This document shows, piece after piece, positions 1-7,327 of a DNA stretch of 15,208 nucleotides. The stretch spans positions 1 to 15,208 of the forward strand of contig DATEZO010000033.1 in the NCBI GenBank assembly GCA_035255485.1. The letters run 5' to 3'. Position 1 is the stretch's first letter; the number at the start of each line of letters is the position of its first letter. The translations under genes and the position numbers were made by a program. The DNA is from DATEZO01 sp035255485. Its GTDB lineage: Bacteria; Pseudomonadota; Gammaproteobacteria; Burkholderiales; Burkholderiaceae_D. The notes under the pieces were generated by a model. The model made no database searches. It was not told where the DNA came from and saw only the letters and a list, made by a program, of their open reading frames with translations.

Positions 1-1
1 A

Positions 2-3000
2 CAAGAACGGCTGGATGACGCCAGCCAAAAATACCGGGACGCCACCGAGCAGGTCAGCGCCCTGAAACAGCGGGTGGCGCAGGAAGAAGCCACCCGCATG
101 GCAACGGCCAGGGAACTGGAGCAAAACCAGGCCCAGCTGACCGAGGCCAATCTGAAATATCGGAGAGTAGCTGCCGAGGAAGTTCCGCTATTAAAGAGCA
201 AACTGGAAGAGCATTATTCCATCAAGCGTCAACAGCAACATGTCATTGAGCAGCTCAAGCTCGACGTAAAAAATAACAAGAAAACGCTGGCAGAAGCCAA
301 TGCCAAATTGCAGAAGCTGCAGCAGCAAAAAATGGCGGCTGAACAGCAAGTCATCAAAACACGTGCAAGCCTGTCATTTCAGCTGGGTTATTTGCTCATC
401 CATAGTGTCAAGTCCGTGCGAGGAATAATCGGTTTGCCGGGTGCCTTATGGGCATGGCGGAAAGAATTGCTCAAACGTCGCGCACAAAAAAATCATCGCC
501 TGAAAGCATTGGAAGTCGTTGCACCTACCAAAACTAACCAGGTGGTAGCAAAAGCGGTCATACCTGAATGGCAAAAGCCGATCGTAACGCAGTCTATATC
601 AGAGATCACCGAACACTTGCCGCCAGTATTAATACCAGCGTCTGCACCGGTAAAATATCTGCGGCAGCTCAAAGTGGCGTGCATCATGGACGAGTTCACT
701 TTTGGTTCGTACTGTCACGAATGCGATACGCAACAGCTCACCCCCGATCAGTGGGAAGCGGAGTTAAAGGCATTCCAGCCAGAGTTATTGTTTATCGAAT
801 CCGCATGGCGCGGCAAAGATGAGTTATGGGGTAGCAAGGTTGGCCATACCAGCCAGGAACTGCAAGGTATCGTTGCATGGTGCCGCACAATGGAGGTGCC
901 GACAGTTTTCTGGAACAAGGAAGACCCGGTTCATTTTGAAACCTTTTTGACCACTGCAAAATTATTCGACTACGTATTTACGACGGACATCGATTGTATC
1001 CATCGCTATAAAGCGGCCCTCAGACACGAGCGTGTGTATCTATTGCCGTTCGCCTGCCAGCCGGCAAACAATAACCCGATCGAAACTTACGATCGCAAGG
1101 ATGCCTTCTGCTTCGCAGGTGCCTATTACGTGCGCTATCCTGAGCGTACGCGGGATTTAGGCAATTTCGTGGCAGAACTTCCGGCCTTCCGCCCGCTTGA
1201 AATTTACGACCGCAATTTTGGCAAGACCGATCCCAATTATCAGTTTCCGCCCGAGTATCAACCCTATATTGTCGGGACCTTGCCGTTTGACCAGATTGAC
1301 AAAGCCTATAAAGGCTATCGCTACGCGATCAATCTGAATTCAATCAAGCAGTCGCAGTCCATGTTTGCCCGCCGTGTTTTTGAATTGCTGGCATCGAACA
1401 CCATCACTGTCAGCAACTTCTCGCGCGGAGTGCGCCTGATGTTCGGTGATCTGGTCGCTACCACCGATAGCGGCAGCGAAATGGTGCGTCACCTCAATAA
1501 TGTGGCAAAGGACGAACAGCACAGCCGCAAGCTGCGCCTGGCGGCCTTGCGCAAGGTGTTGACTGAACACACCTATGAGCACCGCCTGGCCTATGTCTTG
1601 TCCAAGGTAACCAAGCAGACACCTCAAAACACCTTGCCGCATATCGCGGTTGTCGCCATGGCGAGAACTCAGGCGGAACTGGACAGCATCCTGCATCAGT
1701 ACCAGCAGCAACATTACACGAACAGCAATTTGGTAATTGTGGTGGCGAGTGAAACTGCATCAGCGCGTTCAATTTCCGACTCGCGCATTCGGCTGCTGTC
1801 TTCACCAGACATCGATGGGCAAACAGTGCGTGCCGTTGTCGGAGATGTTCATCTGGTCGCAGCGATGGCTGCTGAAGACCATTACGGTCCCAATTATCTG
1901 CTCGATTATGCGCTGGCGACACGTTACAGCGGGGCCGACGTCATCGGTAAAGCGGCCTATTTCACATTGCTTGACGGTGCGCCGACACTGCAACATGCGG
2001 AAGCTGCATACCGACCGGCAAACAGCCTGGCGGCACGCAGTGCTGTGATCCGCTTCAATAAAGTGGCAGATGCCATACTGGCAGAGTGGCTAGCCGGATT
2101 GGCGACATCGCAACTTGTCTCAGACAACGGCCTGGCGATTGACGAATTCAACTATTGCCGGAACGGCGCCGAACCTGCGGTGCGTGACGTAGTATCTGTC
2201 CATGTTGATGATCTGCAAGGGCTCAATACCGGCATCAGCATTGATGAGTTGTTAATGCGGGCAGAACGTATCGCTCCGGAAGCTACAGGTCATGATGAAT
2301 CTCCTGTACTGACAGGCAAGCAACTTGCCATTGATTTTGGTAAGGCGCCGAGCGCGGCCATAAAACTGGAAGTGGAGTACGATCACTGGCGCATCGATTC
2401 CACCTTACCGGACGGCAAGCACGAATACCTGTACGCTACCGCCGATCACAGTGTGAATAAACTCGGGGTCGATAAGCAATTCAAGTTTTATCTGGACACC
2501 ACCCCCGGCCTGAACATCCAGTTGGTCATTTTGTTTTTGGATGCGCAGAAACAGAAGATCAGCCACGTCATCAAACATCCGAACCGCAACCAGGAAGCGG
2601 ATATTCCGCTGGGCACCGCCAGCATCCGTTTTGGGCTGCGTTTCTACGCTGGCGGCAGTGCCGAAATCAAGGGGCTGGTGCTCGGGCACCGTAACTTGCA
2701 ACCGGCCGAGATGATCGGCCAGGCAGAGCATCTGGTCCTGACCAATCATTACCCTTCATACGAAGACCTGTATCGGAACGGTTTTGTCCACAGCCGCGTG
2801 CGCGCCTACCGTGAGCGTGGCGTCAGGTGTGACGTATTCAGGTTGCGTCCTGATGAGTCGGTGTCTTTCCATGAATTTGAAGATGTTGATGTGACCACCG
2901 GCTCACAAGAAGTCCTGAACAAAATGCTATGCAGTGGCCAGTACAAGAATGTACTGGTGCATTTCCTCGATCCGTCAATGTGGGAGGTGCTGCAGCTCCA

Positions 3001-3841
3001 TATTGACAATATCAAAGTAGTTGTGTGGATACACGGCGCGGAGATCCAGCCGTGGCATCGAAGAGACTTCAACTACCAAACCGAAGACCAGCGCACTATC
3101 GCCAAAATGAAGAGCGAAAAACGGATGGCGTTCTGGCGCGAACTGCTGCAATCTATCCCCGCCAATCTAAAATTAGTGTTCGTGTCACGCTATTTTGCGG
3201 AAGAGGTTATGGAGGATCTGGGTTTCCGCATTTCGGAAGACCACTACACGATCATTCACAACCCTATCAATACCGATACATTTAACTATCGAGAAAAACC
3301 GACTGAGCAGCGCAAGAAGGTGCTTTCGATTCGCCCCTACGCATCAGCCAAGTACGCCAACGATCTTAGCGTCAAGGCGATTCAACTGCTATCTTCCAAG
3401 CCGTGGTTCCACGATATGGAATTCAGAATGATCGGAGATGGGGCGTTATTCGAAGAAACACTGGCTCCCCTACGCGAATTCCGCAATGTATATATAGAAC
3501 AGCGCTTTCTCAAGCAGGACGAGATTGCAAGGCTTCACAAAGAGTACGGAATTTTCCTCTGTCCAACGCGCATGGATGCACAAGGTGTCTCCCGTGACGA
3601 GGCAATGTCCTCGGGGCTGGTCCCGGTTACAAATAATGTGACTGCGATTCCCGAGTTTGTCGACGATAGTTGCGGGATTTTGGCACCCGGCGACGATCCT
3701 GTCGCCATGGCAAATGGAATTGCCGAGTTATATGAACGGCCAAAGTTATTTGCTGTAATGTCGAAAGCGGCATCGGACAGGGTTGCGCACCAGAGCAGCA
3801 AACAAAAAATAATCGATGTTGAAATAGGATTCCTAAAATGA
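2..3841 (+). CDS. Giant multidomain glycosyltransferase (coiled coil, CgeB-type, GT2-like, beta-sandwich, GT4-type), 5'-partial
   Basis: The frame is open from base 2 without a stop and the coiled coil continues across the GTG at 74, so the true start lies upstream; residues here count from that GTG. About 1-100 is a charged heptad coiled coil. About 100-140 is an amphipathic/hydrophobic stretch (FQLGYLLIHSVKS, LPGALWAWRKE) probably touching the membrane. About 196-510 is a CgeB-type glycosyltransferase (FIESAW, FWNKED at 279-284, then AKLFD and CIHRY). About 522-700 resembles a GT2 fold, with EDHYGPNYL where active relatives carry an Asp-rich DxD motif, so it may be inactive. About 750-873 is a beta-sandwich. 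About 883-1240 is a GT-B/GT4 transferase with GVSRDEAMSSG at 1171-1181, including a D-x7-E (D1168, E1176) in place of E-x7-E. The likely role is cytoplasmic assembly of capsule or O-chain; donor and acceptor cannot be read from sequence. The stop overlaps the next start (ATGA). Confidence 0.88.
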   Translation, partial: QERLDDASQKYRDATEQVSALKQRVAQEEATRMATARELEQNQAQLTEANLKYRRVAAEEVPLLKSKLEEHYSIKRQQQHVIEQLKLDVKNNKKTLAEANAKLQKLQQQKMAAEQQVIKTRASLSFQLGYLLIHSVKSVRGIIGLPGALWAWRKELLKRRAQKNHRLKALEVVAPTKTNQVVAKAVIPEWQKPIVTQSISEITEHLPPVLIPASAPVKYLRQLKVACIMDEFTFGSYCHECDTQQLTPDQWEAELKAFQPELLFIESAWRGKDELWGSKVGHTSQELQGIVAWCRTMEVPTVFWNKEDPVHFETFLTTAKLFDYVFTTDIDCIHRYKAALRHERVYLLPFACQPANNNPIETYDRKDAFCFAGAYYVRYPERTRDLGNFVAELPAFRPLEIYDRNFGKTDPNYQFPPEYQPYIVGTLPFDQIDKAYKGYRYAINLNSIKQSQSMFARRVFELLASNTITVSNFSRGVRLMFGDLVATTDSGSEMVRHLNNVAKDEQHSRKLRLAALRKVLTEHTYEHRLAYVLSKVTKQTPQNTLPHIAVVAMARTQAELDSILHQYQQQHYTNSNLVIVVASETASARSISDSRIRLLSSPDIDGQTVRAVVGDVHLVAAMAAEDHYGPNYLLDYALATRYSGADVIGKAAYFTLLDGAPTLQHAEAAYRPANSLAARSAVIRFNKVADAILAEWLAGLATSQLVSDNGLAIDEFNYCRNGAEPAVRDVVSVHVDDLQGLNTGISIDELLMRAERIAPEATGHDESPVLTGKQLAIDFGKAPSAAIKLEVEYDHWRIDSTLPDGKHEYLYATADHSVNKLGVDKQFKFYLDTTPGLNIQLVILFLDAQKQKISHVIKHPNRNQEADIPLGTASIRFGLRFYAGGSAEIKGLVLGHRNLQPAEMIGQAEHLVLTNHYPSYEDLYRNGFVHSRVRAYRERGVRCDVFRLRPDESVSFHEFEDVDVTTGSQEVLNKMLCSGQYKNVLVHFLDPSMWEVLQLHIDNIKVVVWIHGAEIQPWHRRDFNYQTEDQRTIAKMKSEKRMAFWRELLQSIPANLKLVFVSRYFAEEVMEDLGFRISEDHYTIIHNPINTDTFNYREKPTEQRKKVLSIRPYASAKYANDLSVKAIQLLSSKPWFHDMEFRMIGDGALFEETLAPLREFRNVYIEQRFLKQDEIARLHKEYGIFLCPTRMDAQGVSRDEAMSSGLVPVTNNVTAIPEFVDDSCGILAPGDDPVAMANGIAELYERPKLFAVMSKAASDRVAHQSSKQKIIDVEIGFLK
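8..262 (+). repeat. Imperfect ~42-residue coiled-coil repeat within the giant transferase
   Basis: The protein segment LDDASQKYRD (from base 11) recurs as LTEANLKYRR (from base 137). The offset is 126 bases, or 42 codons, equal to six heptads. The similarity continues as ATEQVSALKQ versus AAEEVPLLKS after one extra residue. The first unit is cut by the window edge, so more copies may lie upstream. It looks like internal duplication that lengthens a coiled coil while keeping heptad register. Confidence 0.55.
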
Positions 3842-4803
3842 GCTCATTTCCACTTGTCCAACGTGTCGTGCAGATCATCATGGCGGCCCCTCTTTGCCTG
3901 TCACTTGCCGTTCACGCAAGTGAGTCATCTGGTCTGCCTAAAGTATTCACTTTTGCAGCAGGTTATCGATCCAACAGTGCAAATCCACATAATCTTGTGG
4001 AATTTGGCGTTCTCAAAAATTGCGGTAAATCCTGGTGCATAAAAATAGAGCGATTTGATGGTGCGAAAGAGCTACCCCGGGTAAGGACAGACTACAAACA
4101 TGAAATGCATGCGCCATATCGTGTGCCATCTTGTCAGGATGACCCTATTACCACGATTAAGCCTGACCAATCTGTGGATGACAACGTTAATGTACAACCG
4201 GATACCAATGGATTTTCAATATTGACCAAGGCCTTTCACTATCATTGGATCATTGACACAAAACTCGCAGATGGTTACCTGCTTGCGGATATAACTCCGC
4301 TAAACGGCTCCGACAAGATCGATCAGATCGTTGGCTTCGCATTTGCCTCGAATTTTGAAATGAAAGGTGATGTTGCAAAGACTCAACTTATGTCTCTGTA
4401 CAAGGGCGAGATTTATCATAAAACTGCATTAACCGGAGTTTCTGGGGAATGGAAATTTGCCCCCTCCAGTATTGATTTTCGTCGCTTCAATGAAACTGAT
4501 AACGGTCATGTTTTAATTTTGTCGCAAGCAGGTGATTCTTCCATTGTTAAAAAATATGGAAAGCCGATGTGGGTGCAGAACAGCATTGTGTTGGCACGCA
4601 GCAATGACACTATCGCACCTTTGACGCAGGAATATGGCCACGACTTCAATATGGACGGTTGCTTCAATGAATCCGGACATAATAAATTGATGCTGCCAAT
4701 CAGTGACGGCGAAAATAATGTGCGAGCGCTGATTTATGTTGAGTACACTCCGGACAACATTCGGGGTTTCCCAATGCTTTCCGTCGGAAGATATTACCGA
4801 TAG
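3838..4803 (+). CDS. Secreted protein of unknown function, coupled to the giant glycosyltransferase
   Basis: This 321-residue protein belongs to no family I recognise. It begins with a plausible Sec signal peptide: R9, a hydrophobic run (VVQIIMAAPLCLSLAV), and an A-x-A-like cleavage site (AVHA, after residue 27). The mature part is polar and looks beta-rich, with four cysteines (62, 67, 99 and 275) that could form two disulfides in the periplasm. I see no lipobox, transmembrane segment or known catalytic motif. The start is well supported: ATG overlaps the preceding TGA (ATGA), and AGGA at 3826-3829 lies 8 bases upstream. Coupling to the transferase suggests a role in the same surface-polysaccharide pathway, but that is context only. 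GC is strikingly low (20/60 in bases 4501-4560; 22/60 in 4201-4260), unlike kpsC downstream, which suggests acquired DNA. Confidence 0.8.
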   Translation: MSSFPLVQRVVQIIMAAPLCLSLAVHASESSGLPKVFTFAAGYRSNSANPHNLVEFGVLKNCGKSWCIKIERFDGAKELPRVRTDYKHEMHAPYRVPSCQDDPITTIKPDQSVDDNVNVQPDTNGFSILTKAFHYHWIIDTKLADGYLLADITPLNGSDKIDQIVGFAFASNFEMKGDVAKTQLMSLYKGEIYHKTALTGVSGEWKFAPSSIDFRRFNETDNGHVLILSQAGDSSIVKKYGKPMWVQNSIVLARSNDTIAPLTQEYGHDFNMDGCFNESGHNKLMLPISDGENNVRALIYVEYTPDNIRGFPMLSVGRYYR

Positions 4804-4967
4804 CGCAAAATTAACGTTGGCAAATAATGGCAATGCTCGGATACCGGTATGTTCAAGAAGAGTATTGGCTTTTACTCAGAGATCGAAGTGGCCATCCAAA
4901 GCGATACAGAACTGTTCTGTCGTATCCACGCGAAATCGTGTACTTCATTTAGGCAGGATCGCTCCTG
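4804..4967 (+). other. Short intergenic gap with a possible 41-codon ORF (4827-4952)
   Basis: This 164-base gap separates the secreted-protein gene from the deacetylase fusion. One frame is open from 4815 and has ATG at 4827 and 4833, ending at TAG 4950-4952. The 41-residue product is aromatic- and arginine-rich (YVQEEYWLLLRDRSG, SYPREIVYF) and looks more like real protein than chance, but it has no clear ribosome site and I do not recognise it. It may be a remnant of a lost gene. The deacetylase's probable ribosome site (AGGCAGGA, 4951-4958) lies at the end of the gap. I see no convincing promoter or terminator. Confidence 0.25.
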
Positions 4968-6980
4968 ATGACTAGTTTTTTCATACTGGGTAGCTGCGTT
5001 AGTCGAGACGGGTTTGGCGAGCACACCGCTGCTTTCTTTAGTGTCGAGACCTACGTAGCGCGGACTTCGTTGGCTAGTGCGTTCGCGACCCGACCCGTGC
5101 ATGGGGTTGCACTCGATAAGATCGAGTCGTCATTCCAGCGGCGCATGGTGGATATCGATATCAACAAACGTCTGGAAAGCCTTCTACTCACCACAAACGC
5201 GGACATCATCCTGATCGATTCGATTGATGAACGTTTCGATCTTTTCGAAACCCGTGACGGATCAGTATGTACTGTATCAAACGAACTGTATTCGTCGGGA
5301 TTTCGATGTGATCCATTGCTCGGAGCAATCATTCCGTCGAGATCTGAGGCGTTTTTTACGTATTGGAAACATGGGTGGAGCCGGCTGATTGAACTGCTGA
5401 AACGACGAGGAATGCTGAGCCGTTTGCGCGTAAACAAAGTGTACTGGAGTATCGAACATGAGGATGGTAGTAATTTCTTGCCAGTCTACCCGCCTGAAAA
5501 AATATCGGCCGCAAACCTGTTCCTAGAGCGTTTATACCAGCACATGGAAATTGATTTGTTAGACAGTCAGTTTATCGTTGTCCCCTCTCAATTGCAGGTA
5601 GGTGCTCTTTCACATCGCTGGGGTTCCAGCCCCTTTCACTATATTGAAGACTTTTACAGGGTTATGATTGAGGCTGTAACAAGCTCTGTGTCCATTCCGA
5701 ATTCTGAATGTCTCGGCAAGCTCTTTGAATCGGGCCACGCTCAGCTTACCTCCAAGATACAGTGGCATGAGGTGAGCGCCCCTTCGGGCGCTACAGTATT
5801 ATTTGAGGCTGCCCTCTTAGGAGCAATTGGTACGTCGGATAGGCGTGCACTTGTCAGCGTTGAATGCGGCGAGCAAGAAGGTGGTGTAAAAATTCTCGAC
5901 GGGTTCGCTACTTCACATGACCCAACAGTCGGTATTTATCGATATCTGTCCACCGGCGTTGGTAGGGTGGGGTCGTCTTTCTCCTTTACTCTCCCGGCGG
6001 ACTGTACGCAATTTCGAATCGGGTTACGTAGCTGGTGGCCAGAAAACGAGATTGTTCTAGAGTGGGTGCGCCTGTCGGTTCTCCCGAAAATTCGGACTGC
6101 TTCGATGATCTCTGTTGACGTGGAAGCATTGCCCGGGCGGGCAACCGGAAATGATGTCGAGCGCTTGATCTATGGACGGTTCGGCGATGGCCGAACTGCT
6201 GGCATCGAGAGGTTGTGCGACATCTTCGAGCGTTTCGGGGCGCGTGCAACATTTTTCGTCGATTATGCGACATGCGTATTGCACGGCGATGACCAGATAT
6301 TCAGAGCTGCAGAGTTGCTCGAAAGGCGCGGGCATGACGTTCAGTTGCATATTCATCCGGAAGTGATCGTAAGAAACAAACATTGGCCTCATGACCCAAC
6401 AGTTTTCCCGGCATTTGATACCCTTGACAAGAATGTCATACAGGCATGTCTTGAGTTCGGCATCGAAAAATTCGAGCGGAATCTTGGCCGCCGACCGCGA
6501 ATCTTCCGACCAGGGGCGATGAAGCATTCAGTGGCAATGTATGAGGCTGCACGTAATACGGGAATTGAGGCTGTTAGTGCGATTTATCGCCGAAACGAAG
6601 AAAAGCTTTGGCCGCTGGTCAGTGCTCAACCTGTATTCCAATGGAGTAACGGTGTTAAGGAGATACTCTTGGACTTTGCACTCGATCCTCTGGTCTCGTG
6701 GTTGCCTTTTGAAAAAGAGTTTGCTGCCCTCCAGCGGAGGCGGGTAGCGCAGCCCGTCGCGTCAATGTTGCTGCATTCAACCTCGCTGTTATATAGAGAG
6801 CGTTCAGGCCATCCTCGGAATTTTATCGGCCACCATCAAGCGTACGAAGACACACTCGTCCAGTACCTGACTTGGCTCGCGACCCGTGGCGACTTTTTGA
6901 CTCACAGCGACGTACTGACCGCCAGCGGCCCGCTCTGTACAGTCGAGCTTGATCGACCACTATATTCGGCTGGGCCCTGA
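4968..6980 (+). CDS. DUF6270/SGNH-like domain fused to a NodB-type polysaccharide deacetylase
   Basis: This 670-residue protein has three parts. Residues 1 to about 240 match the DUF6270 pattern: GSCVSRD at 8-14 with a possible nucleophile serine, YVARTSLAS, and a late RWGSSPFHY (217-225) whose H224 is placed like the histidine of SGNH/GDSL esterases. About 262-375 is a beta-sandwich, possibly glycan-binding. About 378-660 is a NodB-homology deacetylase: SVDVEA (382-387, D384/E386) as motif 1, H456-D-V-Q-L-H-I-H463-P as a variant of the metal-binding motif, FRPGAM (R514) and MLLHS (H603). Polysaccharide deacetylases remove N- or O-acetyl groups using a divalent metal. The two catalytic-looking domains could act in turn on acyl groups of the same glycan, which is inference. 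There is no signal peptide (N-terminus MTSFFILGSC begins the fold), so it is probably cytoplasmic. AGGCAGGA lies 9 bases before the ATG. The family's usual C-terminus is uncertain here. Confidence 0.85.
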   Translation: MTSFFILGSCVSRDGFGEHTAAFFSVETYVARTSLASAFATRPVHGVALDKIESSFQRRMVDIDINKRLESLLLTTNADIILIDSIDERFDLFETRDGSVCTVSNELYSSGFRCDPLLGAIIPSRSEAFFTYWKHGWSRLIELLKRRGMLSRLRVNKVYWSIEHEDGSNFLPVYPPEKISAANLFLERLYQHMEIDLLDSQFIVVPSQLQVGALSHRWGSSPFHYIEDFYRVMIEAVTSSVSIPNSECLGKLFESGHAQLTSKIQWHEVSAPSGATVLFEAALLGAIGTSDRRALVSVECGEQEGGVKILDGFATSHDPTVGIYRYLSTGVGRVGSSFSFTLPADCTQFRIGLRSWWPENEIVLEWVRLSVLPKIRTASMISVDVEALPGRATGNDVERLIYGRFGDGRTAGIERLCDIFERFGARATFFVDYATCVLHGDDQIFRAAELLERRGHDVQLHIHPEVIVRNKHWPHDPTVFPAFDTLDKNVIQACLEFGIEKFERNLGRRPRIFRPGAMKHSVAMYEAARNTGIEAVSAIYRRNEEKLWPLVSAQPVFQWSNGVKEILLDFALDPLVSWLPFEKEFAALQRRRVAQPVASMLLHSTSLLYRERSGHPRNFIGHHQAYEDTLVQYLTWLATRGDFLTHSDVLTASGPLCTVELDRPLYSAGP

Positions 6981-7323
6981 ACAGTTTGGAAGCTGGGGAT
7001 GGTACTACTGGAATTTCCCCTAATGCGGGGCGCGTCAGGCCACCGGCGACTTTCAATGTACATTTTCATTGTTCGCTTTTTTATGTCGCGGTCTTGTAAG
7101 GACGGTTGAGGATTAGCTATGGAATCTCGCCAAATAAATGAGTGTCGAATGAGATGTGTGGTGTAGAAAGTTATTCAAGGAAAAGCTCCTATATGAGGAA
7201 ACAATATTTCGCCACCGATCGCGTGTGCGGACGCAAGGTTCAGAAATTGATTGCCCCAGATTTTGTGTTCGCACCGATTTGGCAAAATCCGCGCTACGAC
7301 GCTGTCAATTTCGTAGTGCAGGC
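6981..7323 (+). other. 343-bp stretch with no established gene: weak hairpin plus T-run, possible remnants
   Basis: Three things stand out. First, one base out of frame with the deacetylase, a reading frame is open from 6919 to TAA 7021-7023 and encodes an unusually aromatic tail (FGSWGWYYWNFP). Second, CAATG (7054-7058) can pair with CATTG (7067-7071), followed by six T at 7077-7082; this is only a weak terminator candidate. Third, a small ORF at 7193-7327 is listed separately. A possible promoter (TTGTAA 7094-7099, TATGGA 7118-7123, spacing 18) is too poor a match to claim. The 3' genes may therefore be read from upstream or from an unseen promoter. Confidence 0.4.
7054..7082 (+). terminator. 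Weak terminator candidate after the deacetylase gene
   Basis: A 5-bp stem (CAATG/CATTG) with an 8-base loop is followed, five bases on, by six T residues. The stem is AT-rich and short, so it would probably be only partly effective. If it works, the second CgeB gene and kpsC need their own promoter or rely on readthrough. Confidence 0.2.
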
Positions 7324-7327
7324 ATGA
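7193..7327 (+). CDS. Candidate small ORF, 44 residues, ATGA-overlapping the CgeB-type gene
   Basis: The reading frame (open from about GTG 7142; ATG at 7193) encodes 44 residues with a protein-like composition (KLIAPDFVFAPIWQNPRYDA). It ends at TGA 7325-7327, overlapping the ATG at 7324 of the next gene. AAGGA at 7177-7181 lies 11 bases before ATG 7193, slightly longer than ideal. I do not recognise the family. It may be a real small protein whose translation couples to the transferase, or the last part of a decayed gene. It is preferred over reading the overlapping frame as an N-terminal extension of the transferase, because that extension looks non-protein-like. Confidence 0.35.
   Translation: MRKQYFATDRVCGRKVQKLIAPDFVFAPIWQNPRYDAVNFVVQA

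Noticed and set aside
74..76. GTG at 74 as the start of the giant transferase
   Set aside because: The frame is open to the window edge and the coiled-coil repeat begins before it.
7094..7123. Promoter-like pair TTGTAA and TATGGA before the CgeB-type gene
   Set aside because: Only about half of the consensus bases match and spacing is 18; not better than chance in an AT-rich gap.
7156..7323. N-terminal extension of the CgeB-type transferase
   Set aside because: The extra 56 residues (Arg/Cys-rich) do not align with the paralogous domain, and another frame over the same bases looks more protein-like and ends in ATGA at the chosen start.
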